A model generated the notes under the pieces. That model made no database searches, was not told the origin of the DNA, and saw only the letters and a list, made by a program, of their open reading frames with translations. Of a stretch of 43,145 nt of DNA, positions 25,148 through 34,728 are shown piece after piece (position 1 is the first letter of the stretch; each line of letters starts with the position of its first letter). Position numbers and translations under genes: made by a program. This DNA is from DATMXS01 sp050260275 (lineage in GTDB: Bacteria > Acidobacteriota > Terriglobia > Bryobacterales > Bryobacteraceae): contig JBLNBX010000184.1 of NCBI GenBank assembly GCA_050260275.1, positions 1-43,145 on the forward strand, given 5' to 3'.

Positions 25148-26086
25148 GTGGCAATTTCACTGCCGAACAGGATCGACGCTGTGCCCGTGCAAGGGCGTGC
25201 CCAACACTCCGGGCATGCCGCATCCCGGGCGATGGCGGCGCTTAGTATCCTGGCCGCGCTGACAAAGCTGCCGATCTCGATCGCATCCACGCTTTCGGCC
25301 GCCACCGGATACGTTCTGTTCAGCCGCCGGCTGGAAGCTGGAATGCTGACCTCCGGCGCAGGTGTCGTGCTGGCGGCGATGGGCGCGTGCGCCTGGAACC
25401 AATTACAAGACCGCAGAATAGACGCCTTGATGGAGCGGACGTGCCGGAGGCCGATCCCCGCCGGTTTGGTTAGCGTGCGGACGGCGTTTCTGATCGGGGC
25501 GCTCCTGGTGGGGAGCGGCGCTTCGCTCCTGTGGTTCCTGCACGGCGCGCCGGCCGGGTTGCTCACACTGGCCGCAGCCGCCTGGTACAACGGCGTCTAC
25601 ACCTATCTCAAACGGGTATGGGCGCTCGCGGTGGTGCCGGGCGCGCTGATTGGGGCGCTGCCCCCGGCGATCGGCTGGGCAGCGGCCGGCGGTAGTCCGC
25701 TGGATCCCCGAATCTGGGCGTTGTCGTTTTTCTTCTTCATCTGGCAGGTTCCGCATTTCTGGCTTCTTCTGCAGGTTGTCGGAAGCGAGTACAGCCGCGC
25801 CGGGCTCCCCTCGCTGCAGCGCCTGCTGGGAATCCGGCGGATGGCGCGGCTTGTGTCCGTTTGGATCTGGGTGACCTCCGTGTCGAGCTTGCTCCTTCCG
25901 GCCTACGGCTTAACGACGACTCTGTGGGCTGCCGCGGGCCTGCTTGTAACTGCGGTTTGGCTCGGCCTCGAGGGCACCAAGCTACTGCGGGACCGCGAAT
26001 GCCCCTTCCTCGCTACATTCCGGTCCATCAATATCTACTCCCTGTGCGTCATGTCACTGCTGGCTCTCGACGCAATTCTGTCCTGA
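25148..26086 (+). CDS. ctaB: protohaem IX farnesyltransferase (haem O synthase)
   Basis: CtaB adds a farnesyl group to haem b to make haem O, the precursor of the haem A in the oxidase encoded just upstream. The 312-residue protein is a UbiA-family membrane enzyme with about nine helices. The first catalytic loop reads NQLQDRRIDALMERTCRRP (N-x3-D-x3-D and R-T-x2-R-P), and the tyrosine-rich helix AAAAWYNGVYTYLKR and FFFFIWQVPHFWLL are typical. The GTG start at 25148 is accepted. It is the last gene of the operon; haem A synthase (ctaA) is not in the window. Confidence 0.94.
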   Translation: MAISLPNRIDAVPVQGRAQHSGHAASRAMAALSILAALTKLPISIASTLSAATGYVLFSRRLEAGMLTSGAGVVLAAMGACAWNQLQDRRIDALMERTCRRPIPAGLVSVRTAFLIGALLVGSGASLLWFLHGAPAGLLTLAAAAWYNGVYTYLKRVWALAVVPGALIGALPPAIGWAAAGGSPLDPRIWALSFFFFIWQVPHFWLLLQVVGSEYSRAGLPSLQRLLGIRRMARLVSVWIWVTSVSSLLLPAYGLTTTLWAAAGLLVTAVWLGLEGTKLLRDRECPFLATFRSINIYSLCVMSLLALDAILS

Positions 26087-26235
26087 GGAATCTCTGCGAG
26101 GGTAGACGGGCCCTCTCCCTGAGAGAAGGGACCTGTTTCGGTCTCAACGGCCTTCCACGTCAGGGATCTGGCAATGAGAAAACCCGACAACCACGCGTGC
26201 TGTGCGGCCTCTATGTTAGCTGGCCCCTGCTGCGC

Positions 26236-27015
26236 CTACGCTACAAGCCGGCTGGCGCCTGGAGCCTGTTTCGAAGATTGATTGAACCAATCCTCGAGGC
26301 GCGTCTGGCCGAGTCGCGCGCCCTCGTTCGGGACTAGCGACCTCTCGCTCACCTGGATTCCGAAGTAGCGCGCGTGTGGGTCAGCGATGACCTCTCGTGG
26401 ATCCTTGCGTGCCGCCAAGACCCGCCGGACGGCTTCATCCAGACGAAACTGATCGGGACCCCCGATCTCAACAGTGGTGTTCACAGGTGAGCCCATCGCA
26501 ATTTCGGCAAGCGCACTGGCGACATCATCGGCTGCCATAGGCTGGAAAAGCACTGGGGGCAGCCGCACCTTGTCGCCCTTCGTGGCCACGTCGGCGATCT
26601 TCTCTACGAATTCGAAGAACTGTGTCGCGCGCACGATCGAGTACGGAATCGAGGAGGCTTTAATTAGGTTCTCCTGGACGAGCTTTGCGCGAAAGAAGCC
26701 GCTCTCGAGCAGGCGTTCCGTTCCTACCACCGACAGCGCAATGTGATGCCGCACGCCCGCGGTCTCTCCATAGTGGAGAAGGTTGCGGGTTGAGGTCTCG
26801 AAGAACTCCATCACTGCAGAATCCTCCCATGAGCGGGAGTTCGTCACATCGACGACCACGGATGCACCCTTCAGAGCCTCCACAAGCCCTTCGCCTGTGA
26901 CAGAATTCACGCCGGAAGTGGGCGATGCGGCCACCACTTCCTGTCCAATGTCGCGAAGCTTCTTGACGAGCCTTGAGCCAATGAGTCCCGTACCGCCAAT
27001 CACCGAGATCTTCAT
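26236..27015 (-). CDS. NmrA-like NAD(P)-binding protein
   Basis: This 259-residue atypical short-chain dehydrogenase/NmrA-type protein starts MKISVIGGTGLIGSRLVKKL, with the nucleotide-binding GGTGLIG at residues 7-13. Further marks are VVVDVTNSRSWED, HHIALSVVGTERL and SIVRATQFFEFV. Such proteins sense or reduce with NAD(P)H; many are annotated as NAD-dependent epimerase-like but lack the catalytic Tyr-x3-Lys in the usual context, and I see no such pair here. The ATG 27015 follows AAAGGAG. The role is unknown; the divergent TetR gene nearby suggests stress or xenobiotic response (weak inference). Confidence 0.82.
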   Translation of the reverse strand: MKISVIGGTGLIGSRLVKKLRDIGQEVVAASPTSGVNSVTGEGLVEALKGASVVVDVTNSRSWEDSAVMEFFETSTRNLLHYGETAGVRHHIALSVVGTERLLESGFFRAKLVQENLIKASSIPYSIVRATQFFEFVEKIADVATKGDKVRLPPVLFQPMAADDVASALAEIAMGSPVNTTVEIGGPDQFRLDEAVRRVLAARKDPREVIADPHARYFGIQVSERSLVPNEGARLGQTRLEDWFNQSSKQAPGASRLVA

Positions 27016-27208
27016 GATTCTCCTTTCGTGCCGAAGCGGCGCCATTCACGAGCGCCGGTCTATCGCCGGCGCCGGACGCCAGGGATCCACAGCAAACCGG
27101 ACCATCATCCAGCCGCAAGCTTCTTGGCATGCGGCGTGCCCAGATATGGGAACTCCTTAAGAGTGTCGGTGTGTGGCTTGAGGCCGGTGGGCGGGCACTG
27201 ATTCTTAG

Positions 27209-28006
27209 TCAGGAAGGCGCCTCGCGCGTGTAGTTACCCGTATGCCCCATCAAATGCACGAACTGATCGAGCCATCGGTCGCGATCGTTGACCGGCTCAC
27301 TCGCGTTGTACTCCTCTTTGGTGTCGTCCGTATTGAAGAAGCTGCTGACGCTCGGATGGCCCGCCCGATCGACGTGAATCAGCTTGCCATCGCGCCTCAC
27401 ACTGCATCGCCCCCAGATGTGTAGTTCGGGTCTTGGATTGAGTTCGCTCGTGGGCAGTTCGATCGCAATTGAGAACACGTTGGCTTCCGCATTCGAATCC
27501 ACGCCGGTCCAGGGGGACTTGCCGCCGAGATGAGGCTCGGTGAAGTTCCGTTTGCCGCTGGTGTCGAACAGGTTCTTGATCCCGTCGAAGTCGAAGAAGA
27601 AAGCGTCGCTTCGGATGCCCGCGAAGAACGTGATGCTGCCGGCCTTCATGATGTTGGGGGTGGGGCCGAACGAGACTTCACCGTCCGAGATGATCTTCTT
27701 CCCAACGGCTTCCGCTGAGCGCGACTCCATCCCTTTCGCCAGGAAGACATTCACACTCTGCCTGCCGTTCTGCGGCTCGGAGAACACATAGCTGAACGCG
27801 AGATCCGTCAGGTAATCGCCGTCGCTGTCGATGTTGAGGCGGTAAATTGCGTCGGGATGGAGTGCGTCCGCGTTGAAGTTTGCGTTGAGGATGATCGCGG
27901 TTCGATCCTCGCCGGCGGGCGACTGGAATGCGTACAGATCGCACAGGTCGAGGCGTGGATCGCCCATAGGCGGACCAAGACTGAGCCCAGTGAAGTGGTT
28001 TGACAT
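27209..28006 (-). CDS. DUF4331 family protein
   Basis: This 265-residue protein starts MSNHFTGLSLGPPMGDPRLD and shows the DUF4331 opening DLYAFQSPAGEDRTAIILNANF, then IDSDGDYLTDLAFSYVF, NVFSIAIELPTSEL and HIWGRCSVRRDGK. Family members are mostly longer and often exported. This one has no signal peptide and is at the short end. Function is unknown for the family. The ATG at 28006 has a strong AAGGAGG 5 bases upstream. It is separated by about 190 bases from the NmrA-like gene on the same strand. Confidence 0.8.
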   Translation of the reverse strand: MSNHFTGLSLGPPMGDPRLDLCDLYAFQSPAGEDRTAIILNANFNADALHPDAIYRLNIDSDGDYLTDLAFSYVFSEPQNGRQSVNVFLAKGMESRSAEAVGKKIISDGEVSFGPTPNIMKAGSITFFAGIRSDAFFFDFDGIKNLFDTSGKRNFTEPHLGGKSPWTGVDSNAEANVFSIAIELPTSELNPRPELHIWGRCSVRRDGKLIHVDRAGHPSVSSFFNTDDTKEEYNASEPVNDRDRWLDQFVHLMGHTGNYTREAPS

Positions 28007-28299
28007 CGCCCCTCCTTTTGACCCCATTATATTCCCCACGATTCCCCGCTCCGGCGCCTGGCGCCACGCCGTTCATCGAAGTGTCGGGGCGTAGAGGCAA
28101 GAGCTCACTTCGGCCACCCTGATGGGCGCACCTCCGCCAACCGTGCGCCACCGTGCGCAGTTCCTGAACGATCGAGGTGGCACTCCGCGCTAAGCAGCAT
28201 TGCGCAACGCACATCGAGCGCCTCGTTTGACCTCTCTGCAGCGCGTTGACCGATGGGTTCGCCTTCGCAGAGAGAACTGACATACATCTCTGAATTTGA

Positions 28300-28313
28300 A
28301 TACAATCGTGTAT
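28300..28313. promoter_or_regulatory. inverted repeat ATACA-N4-TGTAT, candidate TetR operator
   Basis: ATACA (28300-28304) and TGTAT (28309-28313) form a short dyad 13 bases before the ATG of the TetR gene. This is the usual place and size of the core of an autoregulatory TetR-family site. The next bases outward are only partly symmetric (TTGA on the left, GTGAA on the right), so the call depends largely on position. Confidence 0.4.
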
Positions 28314-28325
28314 GTGAAAACCCGA

Positions 28326-28949
28326 ATGAACCGGCGCGAGAGCCAGGAAGCCACCCGCGAGCGGCTGATCAAGGCGGCCGAGAAGGCCTTCGCACGCCGT
28401 GGCTTTGACGCGTCATCTGTGGAGGAGATCGCGGAAAGCGCCGGGTTCTCACGTGGAGCGTTCTACTCAAATTTCCGCAGCAAGGACGAGTTGTTCGTAG
28501 AGGTGCTCAAGGCGAAGCGGCGCGAGTTTGAACGGGCGCTGGACGACATCATGCGGCAGAACCTGGAACCCGCCAGCCGGCTGCGCGCGGTGATGGACTG
28601 GTATGTGAACATGAACCTGGACCGCGATTGGATCGCTATGGAAGCTGAATTCACCTTGCGGGCCCTGCGGGCCCGCCGCGCGCGGTCCCTCATCGCGCAG
28701 TTCAACCGCCAGCGGCTGGCCGACTATGCTGCGCTGGTGTCCCATTATTTCGCAGATAGCGGAACCACTCCCGCGGCTCCCGCCGAAGCCATCGCTGCAG
28801 CCCTCTTCGCGGCGGCAAAAGGGCTGAATGAGCTGGTGATGTTCGAGCCGGACGTTCGCAAGCGGAAGGTGTGTGCTGCGGCCCGGGACGTGGTGTTCAA
28901 GCAATTGCTCATGCCCGCCGCGAAAAACCAGCAGAGAAGGGCCAGGTGA
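28326..28949 (+). CDS. TetR/AcrR family transcriptional regulator
   Basis: This 207-residue regulator has an N-terminal helix-turn-helix: RERLIKAAEKAFARRGFDASSVEEIAESAGFSRGAFYSNFRSKDELF, in pieces TRERLIKAAEKAFARRGFD, VEEIAESAGFSRGAFYSNF and KDELFVEVL, the classic TetR signature. The C-terminal ligand domain ends KQLLMPAAKNQQRRAR. It heads an efflux operon, and such regulators commonly repress the pump until a substrate binds. ATG 28326 is preferred. Upstream GTG and TTG codons in frame lie within the candidate operator. The TGA overlaps the next gene's GTG (GTGA). Confidence 0.92.
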   Translation: MNRRESQEATRERLIKAAEKAFARRGFDASSVEEIAESAGFSRGAFYSNFRSKDELFVEVLKAKRREFERALDDIMRQNLEPASRLRAVMDWYVNMNLDRDWIAMEAEFTLRALRARRARSLIAQFNRQRLADYAALVSHYFADSGTTPAAPAEAIAAALFAAAKGLNELVMFEPDVRKRKVCAAARDVVFKQLLMPAAKNQQRRAR

Positions 28950-30154
28950 TTCAGATGCGGCAGCAGATTGCGGCAGTTTGTATTCTATGTGGAGTTCTCG
29001 CGGGATGCTCATCCCGCCAGGAGAACGCTGGGGCGCCCGCGTCGGTGCCGGTCAAGGTGGCGCGGCCTCGGACCTTCCAGGCCCCGTCCGTAGTGGCGGT
29101 TAGCGGGTCCGTGGTTTCGCCCAACAATTCCTCCAACGTCTCGTTTCTCGTTTCGGGCAGAGTAGTCCAGGCCGGCCCGCGAGAAGGAGACTACGTCACC
29201 AAGGGACAGGTGCTCGCTGCCGTCGACCCGACGGACTATGCGCTGGCGGTTGACGCCGCGGTTGGACAGGTCCAGGCGGCGCGCGCAGCGCTCGAAAAGG
29301 CTGAATCGCCGGCCCGCCCGGAAGTGCTGGAACAGGCGCGCATCGCCTATGAAAGGGCGCGGGACGAGTATGAGCGGATGAAACAGCTCTACGAGTCGAA
29401 GAGTCTGGCGCCGAACGATTTCGAGAAGTTCCGCGCGGCGTACGAGAGCGCGCGGCAGCAGTTTGAGCTGGCGCGCGCCGGAGGGCAAAAAGAAGATCGG
29501 GAACAGGCGCGCGCCGTTTACAACCAGGCTGTGGCGGCCGAACGCATTGCCCGGAAGCGTCTCTCCGATGCGACTCTGGTGGCGCCGGTCGACGGATTCG
29601 TCGCGATGCGTTCGGTTGAGGTCGGCGATATGGTCGCCCCCGGGCGCCCGGTCTTTGCGCTCGTGCAAATGGATCCGGTGGAAGTGAGCGTCGGCGTGCC
29701 AGAGACCGATATTCACCTGGTGCGCGCCGGTCAGCCTGCCACCATACGGATTCCAGCCCTGCCAAGTCAGACATTCACAGGCAAGGTGCGGGTGATAAGC
29801 GTAGCGGCGGACCCGAGCACCCGAACCTACATGGTGCGGATCGCCGTTCCCAATCCACGCCGCCAGCTGCGGATCGGGATGATTGCGGAAGTCGAGATCC
29901 AGGGTGATCGCATGGACACCGTCATGACCGTGCCGGGTGACGCCATCGTTCGCGACGCTCAAGGCGCTACCTCGGTATTCGTCTACTTCCCCGATCAGGG
30001 CCGTGTCTATGCGCGCCGGGTTGAAACAGGCACTGTCCGCGGCACGGAGGTGCAGATCCTGAGCGGGCTTTCCGGCACCGAACAAGTCGTGGTCGCGGGC
30101 CAACACAAGCTGCGGGAAGGCACGACGGTCTCGTTGACGGAAGAAGCGAGGTAA
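28946..30154 (+). CDS. RND efflux membrane fusion lipoprotein (HlyD/AcrA family)
   Basis: This periplasmic adaptor of about 402 residues has a lipoprotein signal ending CGVLAGCSS, so it is likely anchored through the cysteine. A barrel-sandwich half-motif (VSFLVSGRVVQAGPREGDYV, KGQVLAAVDPTDY) flanks a long coiled coil (about 100-200, e.g. ARAALEKAESPARPEVLEQA), followed by LVAPVDGFVAMRSVEVGDMV and the beta-barrel region. It links the inner-membrane pump to the outer-membrane channel, both encoded in the next gene. GTG 28946 is used because AGAAGG precedes it and it overlaps the tetR stop; ATG 28955 is equally possible. The stop codon touches the next ATG. Confidence 0.93.
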   Translation: MIQMRQQIAAVCILCGVLAGCSSRQENAGAPASVPVKVARPRTFQAPSVVAVSGSVVSPNNSSNVSFLVSGRVVQAGPREGDYVTKGQVLAAVDPTDYALAVDAAVGQVQAARAALEKAESPARPEVLEQARIAYERARDEYERMKQLYESKSLAPNDFEKFRAAYESARQQFELARAGGQKEDREQARAVYNQAVAAERIARKRLSDATLVAPVDGFVAMRSVEVGDMVAPGRPVFALVQMDPVEVSVGVPETDIHLVRAGQPATIRIPALPSQTFTGKVRVISVAADPSTRTYMVRIAVPNPRRQLRIGMIAEVEIQGDRMDTVMTVPGDAIVRDAQGATSVFVYFPDQGRVYARRVETGTVRGTEVQILSGLSGTEQVVVAGQHKLREGTTVSLTEEAR

Positions 30155-33100
30155 TGACGATGAATCCAGTCAAAGCGTCGTTACGCTTCCCCGTAGTTAC
30201 GCTCATCCTGGCGGCGATGGCGGTCGCCGTGGGCGTACATGCTCTACTGACCATGCCGCGCACCGAGGACCCCAGCATCACGATCCGGCAGGGCCTCGTT
30301 GTGGCTTTGTATCCGGGAGCCACATCGGAGCAGGTAGAGCAACAGGTCACCAGCAAGCTGGAAGAGCACATTTTCAAGTTTCCGGAAGTGCGAAGGGAGA
30401 AAACATACTCCACCAGCCGGCCGGGATTGGCGGTAGTCCAGGTCACCCTCGAGGACTATGTCAAGGACGCGCCCGGCTTTTGGGCCAAGCTGCGGCACGA
30501 GATGAACGAGACCGCAGCCACGGAGCTACCCAAGGGCGTCATCGGACCGCAGGTGAATTCCGACTTCGGCGACACCGTCGCAATGCTCATCGCGATCCAC
30601 GGCAAAGGATACGACTATCGTGCGCTGCACGACTATACCGACCGCATCAAGGACGAGCTGCGCACGATCCGCGATGTAGGCAAGCTCGCCACCTATGGCG
30701 AGCAGAGCGAAGAGATCCGCATCACAAGCAGCCTGGAGAGGCTATCCCAATACTTCGCAGACCCGCTGCGCGTCGTCCAGGCGCTGCAACAACGCAACGT
30801 GATCCTGAGCTCCGGAGCTGTCGACGCCGAAGCGACCAAGGCGCCCTTGCACACGACCGGCCTCTTCGCTACTGAGGAGCAGATTCGCAACGTGCTCGTG
30901 GACGTTTCGCGAACCGGGCAGCCGGTCTACATCCGCGATTTCGCCAATGTGGAGCGTGTATACCAGGACCCTTCCTTCGTCGTCCGCTACGACGGCGAAC
31001 CCGCCGTTCTCCTTTCCGTGGAGATGCAGAAGGGCAAGAACATCGTGCAGCTTGGCAAGGAGATCCAAACGGTTTTCGAGCGTCTGCGCACCATTCTGCC
31101 GCCGGATCTTCAGCTTGATCTCGTGGCGAATCAGCCGGCCGTTGTCGAGCAGCGCATGACCAAGCTGTCTAAGGAGTTCCTGCTGGCCATCAGCGCGGTG
31201 ATCGCTGTCACCATGATCCTGCTGCCGCTGCGTGTGGCGGTGATCGCGGCAGTGGCCATTCCAGTCACGATCTGCTCGTCGGTGGGCTTTCTGAACTTCA
31301 TCGGAGTACAACTGCACCAGGTTTCGATCGCGGCCTTGATCGTGGTCCTTGGGATTGTTGTGGACGACGCGATCGTTATCGCGGACAACTACGTGGACTG
31401 CCTCGACCGGGGGATGACGCGCGAGGAGGCTGCCTGGAAATGCGTCGGTGAAGTAGTAGTTCCGGTGCTGACGGCTACTCTGACCATCATCGGCTCATTC
31501 CTGCCGCTGCTCGTGCTGACCGGCTCTGTGGGCGAGTTCATCCACGCCCTTCCGGTCACCGTTGCTGTGGCGTTAAGCGTCTCGTTTGTCGTGGCGGTTC
31601 TGTTGACGCCGCTTCTGTGCCGCTTCTTCATTCGCCGGGGCCTGCACGACCCTGGGGCCGAAAACGCGCCGCGAAAACGCGGAGTCCTTGACCGGCTTCA
31701 GTCGGCGTACAACAAGGCCATCGTGTTGTTCATGCGCCGCAAGGAGCTGGCCGTCGCGCTCGGAATTGTCGCCGTGGCGGCCGGCGTTGCGATGTTCGCC
31801 TTCGTGCCGCAGCAGTTCTTCCCTTCCGCTGAGCGCAACCAGTTCGTCATCGACGTCTGGATGCCGCAGGGGACGCGCATCGAAGCCACGGACCAGGTCA
31901 TGCGCCGCATCGAGCAAAATCTACGTGCGCGCGACGAAGTGGCGCACGTAGCCACCTTCCTGGGGCAGAGCGCGCCGCGCTTCTATTACAACGTCAACCC
32001 ACAGCTTCCGGACGCCGCCTATGGGCAGATTATCGTTAATACCAACACTGACAAAGTTGTTCCGGAACTGGTTGCCAGGCTGCGCGACGACCTCGCGCGT
32101 GTGGCGCCCGAGGCGCTGGTCATCGTAAAGGAACTGCAACAGGGGATGCCCATGGAAGCGCCGGTGGAAATCCGCATCTCGGGCTACGACGTCCCCACCC
32201 TTAAACAGATCGGGAGCCAGATCGAGGGTATCCTCCGCGATGTTCCCTTCACGGAATTAGTTCACACCGACTATTTCAATGATTCCTACTTCGTTAACGT
32301 GGACGTGAATCCAGAGCTCTCCAACCGCCTCGGCCTGACCCACGCGACCATCTCGAGGACGCTCGCCGGAGCATTCAGCGGCGCTCCCGTGAGCACCTTC
32401 TGGGAAGGCAACCGGGCTGTGAACATCGTCCTGCGGCTGGATCCGGCATACCGCGAGTCCTTCGACGACGTCCGAAACACCTATCTGACGTCGCCGGTCA
32501 CGCGCGCCCGCGTGCCGCTGCGCTCGGTGGCCGAGCTCGAGCCGGAGTGGCAGACCAGCCGTCTGGTCCGGCGCAATGGCGTGAGGACGCTCACGGTGCG
32601 CGCCTTTCCGCAGCGCGGCTACTTTGCCTCGGATATCCTTAAGGCCGTCGATCCGAAGATCGAGGCGCTTGCGCTGCCCGAGGGATACAGCATCTCCTTT
32701 GGCGGCGAGCGGACCAACAGGGCGGAAACCATTCCGGGAATGCTTAACGCGCTGGCGATCAGTCTGGTCGCAATTTTCCTGGTAATGCTGATCCAGTTTC
32801 GCGCTATCTCGGACACGCTCATCGTCATGGCTTCGATTCCGCTGACGCTCTTCGGCGCAATGCTGGGTCTGGTGTTGACGCAGTATCCATTCGGGTTTAC
32901 AGCCTTCACGGGCCTGATCAGCCTTTGCGGGATCGTGGTCAGGAACGCGATCATTCTTGTGGACTATATCAGGGAGAAGCTGCGCGAGGGCCATCCACTC
33001 GAACAGGCTGCCACCGAAGCCGGCGAACGCCGGTTGCGGCCGATCTTCCTCACTACCATGGCCGCGGCTGTGGGAGTGACCCCGATGATTCTTTCAGGGT

Positions 33101-34554
33101 CGAGCCTGTGGGGCCCCCTGGCGAGCGTGATCGCGGTGGGCCTGATCGCTTCCATGTTCTTCACCCTGATCGTTGTCCCTGTGCTGTATGTGCTCGTGAA
33201 GTCGCGGGGCATGCGTCCGCAGGCGCCGGCGTTGGCAGCTCTGATCGCCGCATTCGTGCTTGGCGCCGTTCCGGCGGAAGCGGGGACGCTCAAGATCAGT
33301 CTGCCGGAAGCGATCGACCTCGCGCGAAAACAGAATACGGCGCTCAAGATAGGGCGTGCCGGTGTGCGCGAGAAGCAGGAGCGCGTCGCCTCCGCGCGCA
33401 CGGATTACTACCCGCACATCTCGAACGACACCCTCGCAGCAGCGCTGTCGGACACCCAGTTGGTTACGATACCGGCGGGCGCGCTCGGAATTGTCCCGGG
33501 GCTTGGGCCTTTTCCCGTTGACACAGTGACCATAGATCAGGGGTCGAGATTCCTGGCGCTCAGCAACACCACCGCGAGCCAGCCGCTCACTCAGCTCCTC
33601 AAGATCCGGCAGGCTGTCCGGATAGCGGAGGCTGACCAGCGCATTTCCGAGGCGGAGCTGAAGAAAGCGGAGGATGAGGTGATCCTCGGCGTGCGGCGGC
33701 TGTACTACGGTCTCCTGGCGGCACAGGCGCAGGCCGCCGCGCTGGAAGCGCAGGTCACAGCCGGCCGCGAGGCCCTGCGAGACGCTGAGGAGGCAGTGCG
33801 CACCGGGAAGGCCCTGGAGGTGGCTGTCCTGGGGGCGCGTGCATCCCTGCTGAAAACTCAGCAGTCGCTGCTGGCTGCGCGGAACCAGATCTCCGATCTG
33901 AACGCGGAACTCGTCAACATCCTCGGACTGCCGCTCGATACCGAACTGGAGCTGGCCGGCGTCTCCGATCCGGACACCGATCCTCTCAGCAGAGAGGAGT
34001 ATCTGAGACGAGCGCTGGAACAGAACGCTGAGCTGCGGGCCGCCAGAGAAGCGGCGACGAAAGCAGAGGAGGCAGTGCGGGCGGGGCGCTACGAGTACAT
34101 ACCGAACGTCGGTGCTTTCGCCCGGCACACCTATCAGAGCGGCGTTCCGTTTCTCGTTCACAACTTCGGCACATTCGGCCTGCAGATGACATGGAACGTG
34201 TTCGACTGGGGCAAACGCAAGGACGTAGTGAACGAGCGCCGGGCGCAGTTGGAGCAGGCGCAGGAGAACGTCAGGCGCATCACCGACCGTATCACTGTAG
34301 ACATCGACAAGGCCTGGCGCAAACTGGAGCGCACGAAGATGATGGTCGACGTGGCGCGTGAGGCATTGGCCACACGGCGGGAATCGGAACGGATCAGCAG
34401 CGACGAACTGCGAGTTGGAGTGATCTCGCCGGCGAAGAACGCTGAAGCCGTCGCCGCGGTCCGCAGCGCGGAGGCAGATGAGTTACAAGCGCGCCTCGGG
34501 TATTATCTGGCTTTGGCGGAACTCGAAAATATGGCTGGGACCACGGCGCCGTAG
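30154..34554 (+). CDS. RND efflux permease fused to a TolC-like outer-membrane channel
   Basis: One uninterrupted frame of 1466 residues holds two proteins. Residues 1-1019 are a full RND permease: first helix FPVVTLILAAMAVAVGVHAL, periplasmic porter domains, the proton-relay aspartates in GIVVDDAIVIADN (D404, D405), and the final helix group ending VVPVLYVLVKSRG. From M1020 (base 33211) comes a segment that looks like a signal peptide, MRPQAPALAALIAAFVLG followed by AVPAEA. An outer-membrane efflux protein follows: LPEAIDLARKQNTALKIG, long coiled coils, TWNVFDWGKRKDVVNERRAQ. The start touches the adaptor gene's stop. Substrate class is not determined. RND-TolC fusions occur in some other phyla. 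Confidence 0.93.
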   Translation: MTMNPVKASLRFPVVTLILAAMAVAVGVHALLTMPRTEDPSITIRQGLVVALYPGATSEQVEQQVTSKLEEHIFKFPEVRREKTYSTSRPGLAVVQVTLEDYVKDAPGFWAKLRHEMNETAATELPKGVIGPQVNSDFGDTVAMLIAIHGKGYDYRALHDYTDRIKDELRTIRDVGKLATYGEQSEEIRITSSLERLSQYFADPLRVVQALQQRNVILSSGAVDAEATKAPLHTTGLFATEEQIRNVLVDVSRTGQPVYIRDFANVERVYQDPSFVVRYDGEPAVLLSVEMQKGKNIVQLGKEIQTVFERLRTILPPDLQLDLVANQPAVVEQRMTKLSKEFLLAISAVIAVTMILLPLRVAVIAAVAIPVTICSSVGFLNFIGVQLHQVSIAALIVVLGIVVDDAIVIADNYVDCLDRGMTREEAAWKCVGEVVVPVLTATLTIIGSFLPLLVLTGSVGEFIHALPVTVAVALSVSFVVAVLLTPLLCRFFIRRGLHDPGAENAPRKRGVLDRLQSAYNKAIVLFMRRKELAVALGIVAVAAGVAMFAFVPQQFFPSAERNQFVIDVWMPQGTRIEATDQVMRRIEQNLRARDEVAHVATFLGQSAPRFYYNVNPQLPDAAYGQIIVNTNTDKVVPELVARLRDDLARVAPEALVIVKELQQGMPMEAPVEIRISGYDVPTLKQIGSQIEGILRDVPFTELVHTDYFNDSYFVNVDVNPELSNRLGLTHATISRTLAGAFSGAPVSTFWEGNRAVNIVLRLDPAYRESFDDVRNTYLTSPVTRARVPLRSVAELEPEWQTSRLVRRNGVRTLTVRAFPQRGYFASDILKAVDPKIEALALPEGYSISFGGERTNRAETIPGMLNALAISLVAIFLVMLIQFRAISDTLIVMASIPLTLFGAMLGLVLTQYPFGFTAFTGLISLCGIVVRNAIILVDYIREKLREGHPLEQAATEAGERRLRPIFLTTMAAAVGVTPMILSGSSLWGPLASVIAVGLIASMFFTLIVVPVLYVLVKSRGMRPQAPALAALIAAFVLGAVPAEAGTLKISLPEAIDLARKQNTALKIGRAGVREKQERVASARTDYYPHISNDTLAAALSDTQLVTIPAGALGIVPGLGPFPVDTVTIDQGSRFLALSNTTASQPLTQLLKIRQAVRIAEADQRISEAELKKAEDEVILGVRRLYYGLLAAQAQAAALEAQVTAGREALRDAEEAVRTGKALEVAVLGARASLLKTQQSLLAARNQISDLNAELVNILGLPLDTELELAGVSDPDTDPLSREEYLRRALEQNAELRAAREAATKAEEAVRAGRYEYIPNVGAFARHTYQSGVPFLVHNFGTFGLQMTWNVFDWGKRKDVVNERRAQLEQAQENVRRITDRITVDIDKAWRKLERTKMMVDVAREALATRRESERISSDELRVGVISPAKNAEAVAAVRSAEADELQARLGYYLALAELENMAGTTAP

Positions 34555-34728
34555 CCGCTGCCTGCCAGGAAGCCGAACTGGGCGCGCCTCAAGGCGGGCA
34601 CGTAGGCCTCGAAGATGCGCGTCCAGCAGGCAGCAGTTCTGGAGGGCCGGGCGCAGGTACTGCAGGCCAAAGCGGGTCCCGAGCGGCTGGCGGGCAGACC
34701 GTTTTTCGGAATTCTGGACGCCGTTACG

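Noticed and set aside
26087..26235. Hairpin-like CTCTC/GAGAG region after ctaB as a terminator
   Set aside because: The stem is only 5 base pairs with a 3-base loop, and no T-run follows directly, so it is not distinguishable from chance.
30154..34554. A heavy-metal (CusA/CzcA) assignment for the fused pump
   Set aside because: No metal-binding methionine cluster could be assigned with confidence, and the DD pair is shared by all RND classes, so I left the substrate open.
34555..34728. Possible gene remnant between the RND-TolC fusion and the binding-protein gene (minus-strand reading with FEAYVPALRRAQFGFLAG)
   Set aside because: The stretch looks protein-like for about 20 residues, but it has no start or ribosome site and I recognise no family. 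It is too short to support a pseudogene.
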